From the NCBI RefSeq assembly GCF_003086295.3, contig NW_027255455.1:434001-498000 (forward strand): a stretch of DNA of 64,000 bases, given 5' to 3'. This stretch comes from Arachis hypogaea. Its lineage: Eukaryota > Streptophyta > Magnoliopsida > Fabales > Fabaceae. The notes under the pieces were generated by a model. The model saw nothing but the letters and a program-made list of their open reading frames with translations, did not search any database and was not told the origin of the DNA. Numbering within the stretch: position 1 is the first letter of the stretch; every line of letters begins with the position of its first letter. The position numbers and the translations under genes are program-made. Positions 12,420-24,389 of the stretch are shown piece after piece.

Positions 12420-13419
12420 NNNNNNNNNNNNNNNNNNNNNNNNNNNNNNNNNNNNNNNNNNNNNNNNNNNNNNNNNNNNNNNNNNNNNNNNNNNNNNNNN
12501 NNNNNNNNNNNNNNNNNNNNNNNNNNNNNNNNNNNNNNNNNNNNNNNNNNNNNNNNNNNNNNNNNNNNNNNNNNNNNNNNNNNNNNNNNNNNNNNNNNNN
12601 NNNNNNNNNNNNNNNNNNNNNNNNNNNNNNNNNNNNNNNNNNNNNNNNNNNNNNNNNNNNNNNNNNNNNNNNNNNNNNNNNNNNNNNNNNNNNNNNNNNN
12701 NNNNNNNNNNNNNNNNNNNNNNNNNNNNNNNNNNNNNNNNNNNNNNNNNNNNNNNNNNNNNNNNNNNNNNNNNNNNNNNNNNNNNNNNNNNNNNNNNNNN
12801 NNNNNNNNNNNNNNNNNNNNNNNNNNNNNNNNNNNNNNNNNNNNNNNNNNNNNNNNNNNNNNNNNNNNNNNNNNNNNNNNNNNNNNNNNNNNNNNNNNNN
12901 NNNNNNNNNNNNNNNNNNNNNNNNNNNNNNNNNNNNNNNNNNNNNNNNNNNNNNNNNNNNNNNNNNNNNNNNNNNNNNNNNNNNNNNNNNNNNNNNNNNN
13001 NNNNNNNNNNNNNNNNNNNNNNNNNNNNNNNNNNNNNNNNNNNNNNNNNNNNNNNNNNNNNNNNNNNNNNNNNNNNNNNNNNNNNNNNNNNNNNNNNNNN
13101 NNNNNNNNNNNNNNNNNNNNNNNNNNNNNNNNNNNNNNNNNNNNNNNNNNNNNNNNNNNNNNNNNNNNNNNNNNNNNNNNNNNNNNNNNNNNNNNNNNNN
13201 NNNNNNNNNNNNNNNNNNNNNNNNNNNNNNNNNNNNNNNNNNNNNNNNNNNNNNNNNNNNNNNNNNNNNNNNNNNNNNNNNNNNNNNNNNNNNNNNNNNN
13301 NNNNNNNNNNNNNNNNNNNNNNNNNNNNNNNNNNNNNNNNNNNNNNNNNNNNNNNNNNNNNNNNNNNNNNNNNNNNNNNNNNNNNNNNNNNNNNNNNNNN
13401 NNNNNNNNNNNNNNNNNNN
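12420..13419. other. Assembly gap 1 (1000 N)
   Basis: This is exactly 1000 N, a conventional placeholder, so the true length is unknown. Sequence on both sides is the A-arm of family A. The right flank restarts about 100-140 bp earlier in the HOR register than the left flank stops, so the gap is either an unmerged overlap of contig ends or hides close to a whole number of HORs. Apparent open frames across it consist of unknown residues and have no meaning. Confidence 0.98.
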
Positions 13420-13949
13420 CCCAAAAAACCCTAGAAACCTTAAAAACCATAAAAGACCCCCTAAGAATATAGAAAACCATAAAAACTAAAGTCCAAAAAA
13501 ACCCTAAAACAATGAAACCCTAAAACAAAAAAACTAGAAAACCAAAAACCTAGAACCCCTAAAAACTCTAGAAACATAAAAACTTTAGAAAACTAGAAAA
13601 CTAAATACCTAAAATCCAAAAACTTAAAGATTAGAAAAACCTAAAACAGAAAAAACTAAAAAACGCAAATTAGAAAACTAGAAACTAATCCTAAAATCTA
13701 AAAATGCTAAAAACTAGAAAATCTAAAAAACTAGAAACCAAAAAAAAAACGTAGAAAACCCTAAAACTTAAAACACTAAAATTGTATAAAACCTAGAAAA
13801 GCGAAAAAACCCTAAAATCAAAAAAAACCTTAAACCTAAAAAAAATCTAAAACTTCCTAAAAAACTAAAAATGCGAAATCTAAGTCTTTTTAGAAAAGAA
13901 TAAAATTCTAAAAAAGTAAAAATTCTAAAAATACCTAAAAAATAAAAAT
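13420..13949. repeat. Degraded repeat consensus right of gap 1
   Basis: This is A-arm sequence of family A in which CCCTA is repeatedly shortened to CTA or CCTA and A runs are short, worst at 13560-13930. Landmarks remain in order: AATATAG (for AATCATAG), ACAATGAAACC, ATTGTATAAAACC, and the final AAAAATC before poly-T. The pattern is typical of homopolymer deletion error at a contig end. Confidence 0.75.
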
Positions 13950-15699
13950 CTTTTTTTTTTTTATGTTTTTTACGTTTTCTAGGTTTTTAGTGTTTACTAG
14001 GGTTTTAGGGTTTTTTAGGTTTTCTAGGTTTTTAAGTTTTCTAGGGTTTTTATGTTTTTCTGGTTTTAGATTCTCTAGGGTTTTTGTATTTTTAGGGTTT
14101 CGTAGGGTTTGTTAGATTTTCTATTTTTTTTTTTTTTTGGGTTTTTAGGTTTTCTATATTTTTAGGGTTTTCTAGTGGTTTTAGAGTTTTTTAGTGTTTT
14201 AGGATTTTCTAGGGTTTTAGGATTTTTAGGGTTTTCTAGGGGTTTTTAGTTTTTAGGGTTTTCTTGGGTTTTAGTGTTTTTAAGGTTTTAGGGTTTCTTA
14301 GAGTTTTTTAGGGTTTCTAAGTTTTTTAGGGTTTTCTAGAGTTTTTAGGAGGTTTTTAGGGTTTTCTAGGATTTTTTAGGGTTTTCTTCGGTTTTTAGGA
14401 TTTTTCTAGGGATTTTAGGATTTTTAGGTTTTTCTAGGATTTTTTGTTTTTAGGGGTTTTTAGTATTTTCTAGGTTTTTAGCGTTTTTATGGTTTTCTAG
14501 GGTTTTTAGGGTTTTTTAAGGTTTTAAGGGTTTTTAGGGATTTGTAGGATTTTTTAGGGTTTTCTAGGTTTTTAGAATTTTTAGGATTTTCTAGGATTTT
14601 TAGGGTTTTCCATGATTCTTAGGGTTTTTTAGTGTTTTCTAAGGTTTTCTGGGGTTTTTTACAGTTTTCTAGGGTTTTTCGGGGTTTTCAAGTGTTTTCT
14701 AGAGTTTTAAGAGCTTTTTAGGGTTTTCTAGTGTTTTTAGGATTTTTAGGGTTTTCTATGTTTTTTAGGTTTTAGGGTTTTTTAGAGTTTTCTAGGGTTT
14801 AGGGTTTTTAAGGTTTTTTAGGGTTTTCTAGGTTTTTTAGTGTTTTTTTAAGGTTTTAAGGGTTTTTAGGGTTTTCTAGGGTTTTAGGGTTTTTAAGGTT
14901 TTTTAGGGTTTTTTAGGGATTTTATATGGTTTTTAGGGTTTTCTAGAATTTTTTAGGTTTTTTAGGGTTTTCTATGATTTTAGGATTTTTTTAGGAATTT
15001 TAGGGTTTTTAAGTTTTTTAGAATTTTTTAAGTTTTTAGGATTTTTACGGTTTTCTATCGTTGTTAGGGTTTTTAAGGGTTTTCTATGGTTTTATAGAAA
15101 ACACTAAAAAACCTTACAAAACCCTAGAAAATGCGAAAAAACCCTAAAAAAACCTAGAAATTCCTAAAAAACCCTAGGAAATCTAAAAACCCTAGAAAAC
15201 CCTAGAAAACTCGAGAAACCCAAGAAAAACCCTAGAAAATGCGAAAAAAACCTAGAGAATCCTAAAAATCCCTAGAAAACCCTAAAAACCCTAGAAAAAA
15301 CTAAAAAAACAGCAAAATCTTAGAAAACCCTAGAAAACCTAAAATCCCTAGAAATCCCTAAAAATGCTAAAAACCCTAGAAAATCCTAAAAACCCTAGAA
15401 AACCCTAAAAAACCCTAGAAAACCCTAAAAACTTTAAAAACACTAAAAATTGCTATAAAACCCTAGAAAACGCAAAAAAACCCTAAAATCCCTAAAAAAA
15501 CCCTTGAAACCCTTCAAAACCCTAAAAAACCATAGAAAATGCGAAAAAATCATAGAGAATCCTAAAAAACCCTAAAAATTTAGAAAACCCTAGAAACCCT
15601 AAGAAACCCTAAAAATCCTAAAACACTAAAACCAAAGAAAACCTTAAAAAATTCTAAAAACCCTAGAAAACCCTAAAAAACCCTAAAAACACTAAAAAT
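13950..15699 (-). repeat. Family A HOR copy A6, short variant (A-II)
   Basis: T-arm 13950-15093 (1144 bp) and A-arm 15094-15699 (606 bp). The A-arm lacks about 450-480 bp present in A8 (equivalent to roughly 19026-19480), joining GAAAACCCTAAAA directly to ACCCTAGAAAAAACTA near 15285-15300. The T-arm lacks about 110 bp near 14758, including the GTTTTTTGTTTTTTAGGG block. The T-to-A junction has lost its centre (TCTATGGTTTTATAGAAAAC at about 15082). The first CTCGAG of subfamily A-II is at 15210. Confidence 0.9.
14124..14138. repeat. Poly-T run of 15 bases
   Basis: It lies in the T-arm of A6, in place of about three ordinary units that other copies show between TTAGAATTTTCTAGGG and GGTGTTTCTATG. 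No other copy has it at this position. It lies in the poorly resolved stretch right of gap 1, so collapse or consensus error is likely. Confidence 0.7.
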
Positions 15700-17486
15700 C
15701 TTTTTTTTATAGTTTTTAGCGTTTTCTAGGTTTTAGTGTTTACTAGGGTTTTTAGGGTTTTTTAGGATTTTCTAGAGTTTTTAAGGTTTTCTAGGTTTTT
15801 ATGGTTTCTGGGTTTTTTAGGATTCTCTAGCGTTTTATTGTATTTTAGGGTTTCGTAGGGTTTGTTAGAATTTTCTAGGGTTTTTAGGGTTTTTTAGGAT
15901 TTTCTAGGGTTGTTATGGTTTTTTAGGTATTTCTATGATTTTTAGGTTTTCTAGTGGTTTTTAGAGTTTTTTAGTGTTTTTAGGATTTTCTAGGGTTTTT
16001 AGGATTTTTTAGGGTTTTCTAGGGGTTTTTAGTTTTTAGAGTTTTCTTGGGTTTTTAGTGTTTTTAAGGGTTTTTAGGGTTTCTTAGAGTTTTTTAGGGT
16101 TTTCTAAAGTTTTTTAGGGTTTTCTAGAGTTTTTAGGAGGTTTTTAGGGTTTTCTAGGATTTTTTAGGGTTTTCTTCGGTTTTTAGGATTTTTCTAGGGA
16201 TTTTAGGATTTTTAGGTTTTTCTAGGATTTTTTTTATTTTTTAGGGTTTTTTAGTATTTTCTAGGTTTTTAGCGTTTTTATGGTTTTCTAGGTTTTTAGG
16301 GTTTTTTAAGGTTTTAAGGGTTTTAGGGATTTGTAGGATTTTTTAGGGTTTTCTAGGATTTTTAGAATTTTTTAGATTTTCTAGGATTTTTAGGGTTTTC
16401 CATGATTCTTAGGGTTTTTTAGTGTTTTCTAAGGTTTTCTGGGATTTTTTACGATTTTCTAGGGTTTTTCGGAGTTTTCAAGTGTTTTCTAGAGTTTTAA
16501 GAGCTTTTTAGGGTTTTCTAGTGTTTTTAGGATTTTTTAGGGTTTTCTAGTGTTTTTTAGGTTTTTAGGGTTTTTAGAGTTTTCTAGGGTTTTAGGGTTT
16601 TTAAGGTTTTTAGGGTTTTCTAGGTTTTTTAGTGTTTTTTAAGGTTTTAAGGGTTTTTAGGGTTTTCTAGGGGTTTTAGGGTTTTTAAGGTTTTTAGGTT
16701 TTTTAGGGATTTTATATGGTTTTTAGGGTTTTCTAGAATTTTTAGGTTTTTTAGGGTTTTCTATGATTTAGGATTTTTTTAGGAATTTTTAGGGTTTTTT
16801 AAGTTTTTTAAATTTTTTAAGGTTTTAGGATTTTTTACGGTTTTCTATCGTTGTTAGGGTTTTTAAGGGTTTTCTATGGTTTTATAGAAAACACTAAAAA
16901 ACCTTACAAAACCCTAGAAAATGCGAAAAAACCCTAAAAAAACCTAGAAATTCCTAAAAAACCCTAGGAAATCTAAAAACCCTAGAAAACCCTAGAAAAC
17001 TCGAGAAACCCAAGAAAAACCCTAGAAAATGCGAAAAAACCCTAGAGAATCCTAAAAATCCCTAGAAAACCCTAAAAACCCTAGAAAAAACTAAAAAAAC
17101 AGCAAAATCTTAGAAAACCCTAGAAAACCTAAAATCCCTAGAAATCCCTAAAAAATGCTAAAAACCCTAGAAAATCCTAAAAACCCTAGAAAACCCTAAA
17201 AAACCTAGAAAACCCTAAAAACTTTAAAAACACTAAAAATTGCTATAAAACCCTAGAAAACGCAAAAAAACCCTAAAATCCCTAAAAAACCTTGAAACCC
17301 TTCAAAACCCTAAAAAACCATAGAAAATGCGAAAAAATCATAGAGAATCCTAAAAAACCCTAAAAATTTAGAAAACCCTAGAAACCCTAAGAAACCCTAA
17401 AAATCCTAAAAACACTAAAAACCAAGAAACCTTAAAAAATTCTAAAACCCTAGAAAACCCTAAAAAACCCTAAAAACACTAAAAAT
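15700..17486 (-). repeat. Family A HOR copy A7, short variant (A-II)
   Basis: T-arm 15700-16883 (1184 bp) and A-arm 16884-17486 (603 bp). It shares with A6 the same A-arm deletion joint (about 17075-17090), the same missing T-arm block (about 16550) and the same junction-centre deletion (about 16872). Unlike A6, its sequence is clean. The two adjacent short copies therefore look like a tandem duplication of one deleted HOR. CTCGAG is at 17000. Confidence 0.92.
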
Positions 17487-19906
17487 CTTTTTTTTTTTTA
17501 AGTTTTTTAGCGTTTTCTAGGTTTTTAGTGTTTACTAGGGTTTTTATGGTTTTTTAGGATTTTCTAGAGTTTTTAAGGTTTTCTAGGGTTTTTATGGTTT
17601 TCTGGGTTTTTTAGGATTCTCTAGCGGTTTTATTGTATTTTAGGGTTTCGTAGGGTTTGTTAGAATTTTCTAGGGTTTTTAGGGTTTTTTAGGATTTTCT
17701 AGGGTTGTTATGGTTTTTTAGGTATTTCTATGATTTTTAGGGTTTTCTAGTGGTTTTTAGAGTTTTTTAGTGTTTTTAGGATTTTCTAGGGTTTTTAGGA
17801 TTTTTTAGGGTTTTCTAGGGGTTTTTAGTTTTTTAGAGTTTTCTTGGGTTTTTAGTGTTTTTAAGGGTTTTTAGGGTTTCTTAGAGTTTTTTAGGGTTTT
17901 CTAAAGTTTTTTAGGGTTTTCTAGAGTTTTTAGGAGGTTTTTAGGGTTTTCTAGGATTTTTTAGGGTTTTCTTCGGTTTTTAGGATTTTTCTAGGGATTT
18001 TAGGATTTTTAGGTTTTTCTAGGATTTTTTTATTTTTTAGGGTTTTTTAGTATTTTCTAGGGTTTTTAGCGTTTTTATGGTTTTCTAGGGTTTTTAGGGT
18101 TTTTTAAGGTTTTAAGGGTTTTTAGGGATTTGTAGGATTTTTTAGGGTTTTCTAGGATTTTTAGAATTTTTTAGGATTTTCTAGGATTTTTAGGGTTTTC
18201 CATGATTCTTAGGGTTTTTTAGTGTTTTCTAAGGTTTTCTGGGGTTTTTTACGATTTTCTAGGGTTTTTCGGAGTTTTCAAGTGTTTTCTAGAGTTTTAA
18301 GAGCTTTTTAGGGTTTTCTAGTATTTTTAGGATTTTTTAGGGTTTTCTAGGGGTTTTTTGTTTTTTAGGGTTTTCTATGGTTTTCTAGGATTTTCTGGGG
18401 TTTTTAGGGTTTTCTAGCGTTTTTAGGATTTTTCTAGGGTTTTTCTAGTGTTTTTAGGTTTTTAGGGTTTTTTAGAGTTTTCTAGGGTTTTTAGCGTTTT
18501 TTAGAGTTTTCTAGGGTTTTAGCGTTTTTTAGGGTTTTTTAGGGTTTTCTAGGTTTTTTAGTTTTTTTAAGGTTTTAAGGGTTTTTTAGGGTTTTCTAGG
18601 GGTTTTTAGGGTTTTTAAGGTTTTAGGATTTTATATGGTTTTTAGGGTTTTCTAGGATTTTTTAGGTTTTTTAGGGTTTTCTATGATTTTTAGGGTTTTT
18701 TTAGGAATTTTTAGGGTTTTTTAAGTTTTTTAGGATTTTATAAGGTTTTTAAGGATTTTTTAGGGTTTTCTATCGTTGTTAGGGTTTTTAAGGGTTTTCT
18801 ACAGTTTTTAGGGTTTTTTACCCAAAAAACTATAGAAAACACTAAAAAACCCTACAAAACCCTAGAAAATGCGAAAAAACCCTAAAAAAACCTAGGAATT
18901 CCTAAAAAACCCTAGAAAATCTAAAAACCCTAGAAAACCCTAGAAAACTCGAGAAACCCAAGAAAAACCCTAGAAAATGCGAAAAAACCCTAGAGAATCC
19001 TAAAAATCCCTAGAAAACCCTAAAAAACCTAGAAACCACTAAAAAACCCTAGAAAACCGTAAAAAACCCTAAAAAACCATAGAAAACCCTAAAAACAATG
19101 AAAACCCTAAAAAACTCTAACAACCCTAGAAAATCTTAAAAAATGATAGAAAATCCTAAATAACCCTAGAAAACCCTAAAAAACTCTATGAACTCTAGAA
19201 AACCCTAAAAAACCCCCAAAAACCCTAGAAAACCTTAAAAAATCATAAAAGACCCTAAGAATCATAGAAAACCATAAAAAACTTAAAAGATCCCAAAAAA
19301 CCCTAAAAAACAATGAAAACCCTAAAAAACCTAAAAAAACCCTAGAAAACCCAAAAAACCCTAAAAACCCTAGAAACCCCTAAAAACTCTAGAAAACCAT
19401 AAAAATATTAGAAAACCCTAGAAAACCCTAAATACCCTAAAAATCCAAAAAACTTTAAAAGATCCTAGAAAACCCTAAAAACAGAAAAAACTAAAAAAAC
19501 AGCAAAATCTTAGAAAACCCTAGAAAACCTAAAATCCCTAGAAATCCCTAAAAAATGCTAAAAACCCTAGAAAATCCTAAAAACCCCTAGAAAACCCTAA
19601 AAAAAACCGTAGAAAACCCTAAAAACTTTAAAAACACTAAAAATTGCTATAAAACCCTAGAAAACGCGAAAAAAACCCTAAAATCCCTAAAAAACCCTTG
19701 AAACCCTAGAAAATCCTAAAAAACCCTTCAAAACCCTAAAAAACCATAGAAAATGCGAAAAAATCATAGAGAATCCTAAAAAACCCTAAAAAATTTAGAA
19801 AACCCTAGAAACCCTAAGAAACCCTAAAAATCCTAAAAACACTAAAAACCCAAGAAAACCTTAAAAAATTCTAAAAACCCTAGAAAACCCTAAAAACACT
19901 AAAAAT
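17487..19906 (-). repeat. Family A HOR copy A8 (A-II, full length)
   Basis: T-arm 17487-18819 (1333 bp) and A-arm 18820-19906 (1087 bp), together the longest A-II copy and a useful reference. It has CCATGATTCTTAGGG near 18199 and CTCGAG at 18948. It keeps the roughly 110-bp T-arm block (about 18350-18450) and the A-arm segment with ATTGCTATAAAACCC (about 19641-19660). In place of the usual CCCTAGAAAAAAC, the A-arm reads AACAGAAAAAACTA near 19480, a loss of one unit. Confidence 0.93.
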
Positions 19907-22110
19907 CTTTTTTTTTTAATAGTTTTTAGCGTTTTCTAGGTTTTTAGTGTTTACTAGTTTTTAGGGTTTTTTAGGATTTTCTAGAGTTTTTAAGGTTTTC
20001 TAGGGTTTTTATGGTTTTCTGGGTTTTTTAGGATTCTCTAGGGTTTTATTGTATTTTAGGGTTTCGTAGGGTTTGTTAGAATTTTCTAGGGTTTTTAGGG
20101 TTTTTTAGGATTTTCTAGGTGTTAGTTTTTTAGGTTTCTATGATTTTTAGGGTTTTCTAGTGTTTTTAGAGTTTTTTAGTGTTTTTAGGATTTTCTAGGT
20201 TTTTAGGATTTTTTAGGGTTTTCTAGGGTTTTTAGTTTTTTAGAGTTTTCTTGGGTTTTTAGTGTTTTTAAGGGTTTTTAGGGTTTCTTAGAGTTTTTTA
20301 GGGTTTTCTAAAGTTTTTTAGGGTTTTCTAGAGTTTTTAGGAGGTTTTTAGGGTTTTCTAGGATTTTTTAGGGTTTTCTTCGGTTTTTAGGATTTTTCTA
20401 GGGATTTTAGGATTTTTAGGTTTTTCTAGGATTTTTTTTTTTTTAGGGTTTTTTAGTATTTTCTAGGGTTTTTAGCGTTTTTATGGTTTTCTAGGGTTTT
20501 TAGGGTTTTTTAAGGTTTTAAGGGTTTTTAGGGATTTGTAGGATTTTTTAGGGTTTTCTAGGGTTTTTAGAATTTTTTAGGATTTTCTAGGATTTTTAGG
20601 GTTTTCCATGATTCTTAGGGTTTTTTAGTGTTTTCTAAGGTTTTCTGGGGTTTTTTACGGTTTTCTAGGGTTTTTCGGAGTTTTTAAGTGTTTTCTAGAG
20701 TTTTAAGAGCTTTTTAGGGTTTTCTAGTGTTTTTAGGATTTTTTAGGGTTTTCTAGTGTTTTTTAGGTTTTTAGGGTTTTTTAGAGTTTTCTACGGTTTT
20801 TAGCGTTTTTTAGAGTTTTCTAGGGTTTTAGCGTTTTTTAGGGTTTTTTAGGGTTTTCTAGGTTTTTTAGTGTTTTTTAAGGTTTTAAGGGTTTTTAGGG
20901 TTTTCTAGGGGTTTTTAGGGTTTTTTAGGTTTTTTAGGGTTTTCTATGATTTTAGGATTTTTTTTAGGGAATTTTAGGGTTTTTTAAGTTTTTTAGAATT
21001 TTTAAGGTTTTTAGGATTTTTTAGGGTTTTCTATCGTTGTTAGGGTTTTTAAGGGTTTTCTATGGTTTTTAGGGGTTTTTTAGGATTTTCTAGGGTTGTT
21101 AGGGTTTTTTAGGTGTTTCTATGATTTTTAGGGTTTTTTACCCAAAAAACTATAGAAAACACTAAAAAACCTTACAAAACCCTAGAAAATGCGAAAAAAC
21201 CCTAAAAAAACCTAGAAATTCCTAAAAATCCCTAGGAAACCTAAAAACCCTAGAAAACCCTAGAAAACTCGAGAAACCCAAGAAAAACCCTAGAAAATGC
21301 GAAAAAACCCTAAAGAATCCTAAAAATCCCTAGAAAACCCTAAAAAACCTAGAAACCACTAAAAAACCCTAGAAAACCGTAAAAAACCTAAAAACCATAG
21401 AAAACCCTAAAAAACTCTAACAACCCTAGAAAATCCTAAAAAATGATAGAAAATCCTAAATAACCCTAGAAAACCCTAAAAAACTCTAAGAACTCTAGAA
21501 AACCCTAAAAAACCCCAAAAAACCCTAGAAAACCTTAAAAAACCATAAAAGACCCTAAGAATCATAGAAAACCATAAAAAACTTAAAAGATCCCAAAAAA
21601 CCCTAAAAAACAATGAAAACCCTAAAAAACCTAAAAAAACCCTAGAAAACCCAAAAAACCCTAAAAACCCTAGAAACCCCTAAAAACTCTAGAAAACCAT
21701 AAAAACTTTAGAAAACCCTAGAAAACCCTAAATACCCTAAAAATCCAAAAAACTTTAAAAGACCCTAGAAAACCCTAAAAACCCTAGAAAAAACTAAAAA
21801 AACAAAAAATCTTAGAAAACCCTAGAAAACCTAAAATCCCTAGAAATCCCTAAAAAATGCTAAAAACCCTAGAAAATCCTAAAAAACCCTAGAAAACCCT
21901 AAAAAAACCCTAAAATCCCTAAAAAAACCCTAGAAACCCTTCAAAACCCTAAAAAACCATAGAAAATGCGAAAAAATCATAGAGAATCCTAAAAAATCCT
22001 AAAAAATTTAGAAAACCCTAGAAACCCTAAGAAACCCTAAAAATCCTAAAAACACTAAAAACCAAAGAAAACCTTAAAAAATTCTAAAAAACCCTAAAAA
22101 CACTAAAAAT
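19907..22110 (-). repeat. Family A HOR copy A9 (A-II, mosaic)
   Basis: T-arm 19907-21139 (1233 bp) and A-arm 21140-22110 (971 bp). The T-arm shares the roughly 110-bp deletion of A6/A7 (near 20750) and also lacks the ATTTTATATGG segment near 20930. It has an extra block at about 21075-21139 before the junction. The A-arm lacks the ATTGCTATAAAACCC segment near 21900. CTCGAG is at 21268. Shared deletions with different neighbours on either side make it a mosaic. Confidence 0.9.
21075..21139. repeat. Displaced T-arm block inserted before the A9 junction
   Basis: About 60 bp here (from TTAGGATTTTCTAGGG to GTTTCTATGATTTTTAGGG) match the early part of the T-arm, for example 22312-22364, instead of the usual junction flank. 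The copy's own equivalent at about 20105-20150 is damaged. Non-allelic conversion, template switching or a local assembly error could explain it. Confidence 0.7.
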
Positions 22111-24389
22111 CTTTTTTTTTTTATAGTTTTTTAGCGTTTTCTAGGTTTTTAGTGTTTACTAGGGTTTTTAGGGTTTTTTAGGATTTTCTAGAGTTTTTAA
22201 GGTTTTCTAGGGTTTTTATGGTTTTCTGGGTTTTTTAGGATTCTCTAGGGGTTTTATTGTATTTTAGGGTTTCGTAGGGTTTGTTAGAATTTTCTAGGGT
22301 TTTTATGGTTTTTTAGGATTTTCTAGGGTTGTTAGGGTTTTTTAGGTGTTTCTATGATTTTTAGGGTTTTCTAGTGGTTTTTAGAGTTTTTTAGTGTTTT
22401 TAGGATTTTCTAGGGTTTTTAGGATTTTTTAGGGTTTTCTAGGGGTTTTTAGTTTTTTAGAGTTTTCTTGGGTTTTTAGTGTTTTTAAGGGTTTTTTAGG
22501 GTTTCTTAGAGTTTTTTAGGGTTTTCTAAAGTTTGTTAGGGTTTTCTAGAGTTTTTAGGAGGTTTTTAGGGTTTTCTAGGATTTTTTAGGGTTTTCTTCG
22601 GTTTTTAGGATTTTTCTAGGATTTTAGGATTTTTAGGTTTTTCTAGGATTTTTTTTGTTTTTTAGGGTTTTTTAGTATTTTCTAGGGTTTTTAGCGTTTT
22701 TATGGTTTTCTAGGGTTTTTAGGGTTTTTTAAGGTTTTAAGGATTTTTAGGGATTTGTAGGATTTTTTAGGGTTTTCTAGGGTTTTTAGAATTTTTTAGG
22801 ATTTTCTAGGATTTTTAGGGTTTTCCATGATTCTTAGGGTTTTTAGTGTTTTCTAAGGTTTTCTGGGGTATTTTACGATTTTCTAGGGTTTTTCGGAGTT
22901 TTCAAGTGTTTTCTAGAGTTTTAAGAGCTTTTTAGGGTTTTCTAGTATTTTTAGGATTTTTTAGGGTTTTCTAGGGGTTTTTTGTTTTTTAGGGTTTTCT
23001 ATGGTTTTCTAGGATTTTCTGGGGGGTTTTTAGGGTTTTCTAGCGTTTTTAGGATTTTTCTAGGGTTTTTCTAGTGTTTTTAGGTTTTTAGGGTTTTTTA
23101 GAGTTTTCTAGGGTTTTTAGCGTTTTTTAGAGTTTTCTAGGGTTTTAGCGTTTTTTAGGGTTTTTTAGGGTTTTCTAGGTTTTTTAGTGTTTTTTAAGGT
23201 TTTAAGGGTTTTTTAGGGTTTTCTAGGGGTTTTTAGGGTTTTTAAGGTTTTAGGATTTTATATGGTTTTTAGGGTTTTCTAGGATTTTTTAGGTTTTTAG
23301 GGTTTTCTATGATTTTTAGGGTTTTTTTAGGAATTTTTAGGGTTTTTTAAGTTTTTTAGGATTTTTTAAGGTTTTTAAGGATTTTTTAGGGTTTTCTATC
23401 GTTGTTAGGGTTTTTAAGGGTTTTCTATGGTTTTTAGGGTTTTGAAAACACTAAAAAACCCTACAAAACCCTAGAAAATGCGAAAAAACCCTAAAAAAAC
23501 CTAGAAATTCCTAAAAAACCCTAGAAAACCCTAGAAAACTCGAGAAACCCAAGAAAACCCTAGAAAATGCGAAAAAACCCTAGAGAATCCTAAAAATCCC
23601 TAGAAAACCCTAAAAAACCTAGAAACCACTAAAAAACCCTAGAAAACCGTAAAAAACCATAGAAAACCCTAAAAACACTAGAAAACCCTAAAAAACTCTA
23701 ACAACCCTAGAAAATCCTAAAAAATGATAGAAAATCCTAAATAACCCTAGAAAACCCTAAAAAACTCTATGAACTCTAGAAAACCCTAAAAAACCCCCAA
23801 AAAACCCTAAAAAACCTTAAAAAACCATAAAAGACCCTAAGAATCATAGAAAACCATAAAAAACTTAAAAGATCCCAAAAAACCCTAAAAAACAATGAAA
23901 ACCCTAAAAAACCTAAAAAAACCCTAGAAAACCCTAAAAACCCTAGAAACCCCTAAAAACTCTAGAAAACCATAAAAACTTTAGAAAACCCTAGAAAACC
24001 CTAAATACCCTAAAAATCCAAAAAACTTTAAAAGACCCTAGAAAACCCTAAAAACCCTAGAAAAAACTAAAAAAACAAAAAAATCTTAGAAAACCCTAGA
24101 AAACCTAAAATCCCTAGAAATCCCTAAAAAATGCTAAAAACCCTAGAAAATCCTAAAAAACCCTAGAAAACCCTAAAAACCAAAAAAACCCTAAAATCCC
24201 TAAAAAAACCCTGAAACCCTTCAAAACCCTAAAAAACCATAGAAAATGCGAAAAAATCATAGAGAATCCTAAAAAACCTAAAAAATTTAGAAAACCCTAG
24301 AAACCCTAAGAAACCCTAAAAATCCTAAAAACACTAAAAACCAAAGAAAACCTTAAAAAATTCTAAAAAACCCTAAAAACACTAAAAAT
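22111..24389 (-). repeat. Family A HOR copy A10 (A-II)
   Basis: T-arm 22111-23442 (1332 bp) and A-arm 23443-24389 (947 bp). The junction centre is deleted: GGGTTTTGAAAACACTA at about 23437 replaces the usual sequence through ACCCAAAAAACTATAG. The ATTGCTATAAAACCC segment is absent from the A-arm near 24175. CTCGAG is at 23539. Otherwise it is very close to A11 and A13. Confidence 0.92.

Larger units (their letters stand above)
10831..13949 (-). repeat. Family A HOR copy A5, split by assembly gap
   Basis: T-arm 10831-12065; the A-arm starts at 12066, runs into the N gap at 12420 and continues 13420-13949. The T-arm carries the A-II marker CCATGATTCTTAGGG near 11528 although its left neighbours are A-I. 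The sequence becomes increasingly compressed from about 11860 towards the gap, and again from 13500 to 13949. The part just left of the gap (12310-12419) and the part just right of it (13428-13535) align to the same register of the HOR. Confidence 0.8.

Noticed and set aside
12338..13480. Long open frames on the minus strand spanning gap 1
   Set aside because: Nearly all residues are unknown because they come from N. The few readable residues are ordinary repeat sequence. There is no coding evidence.
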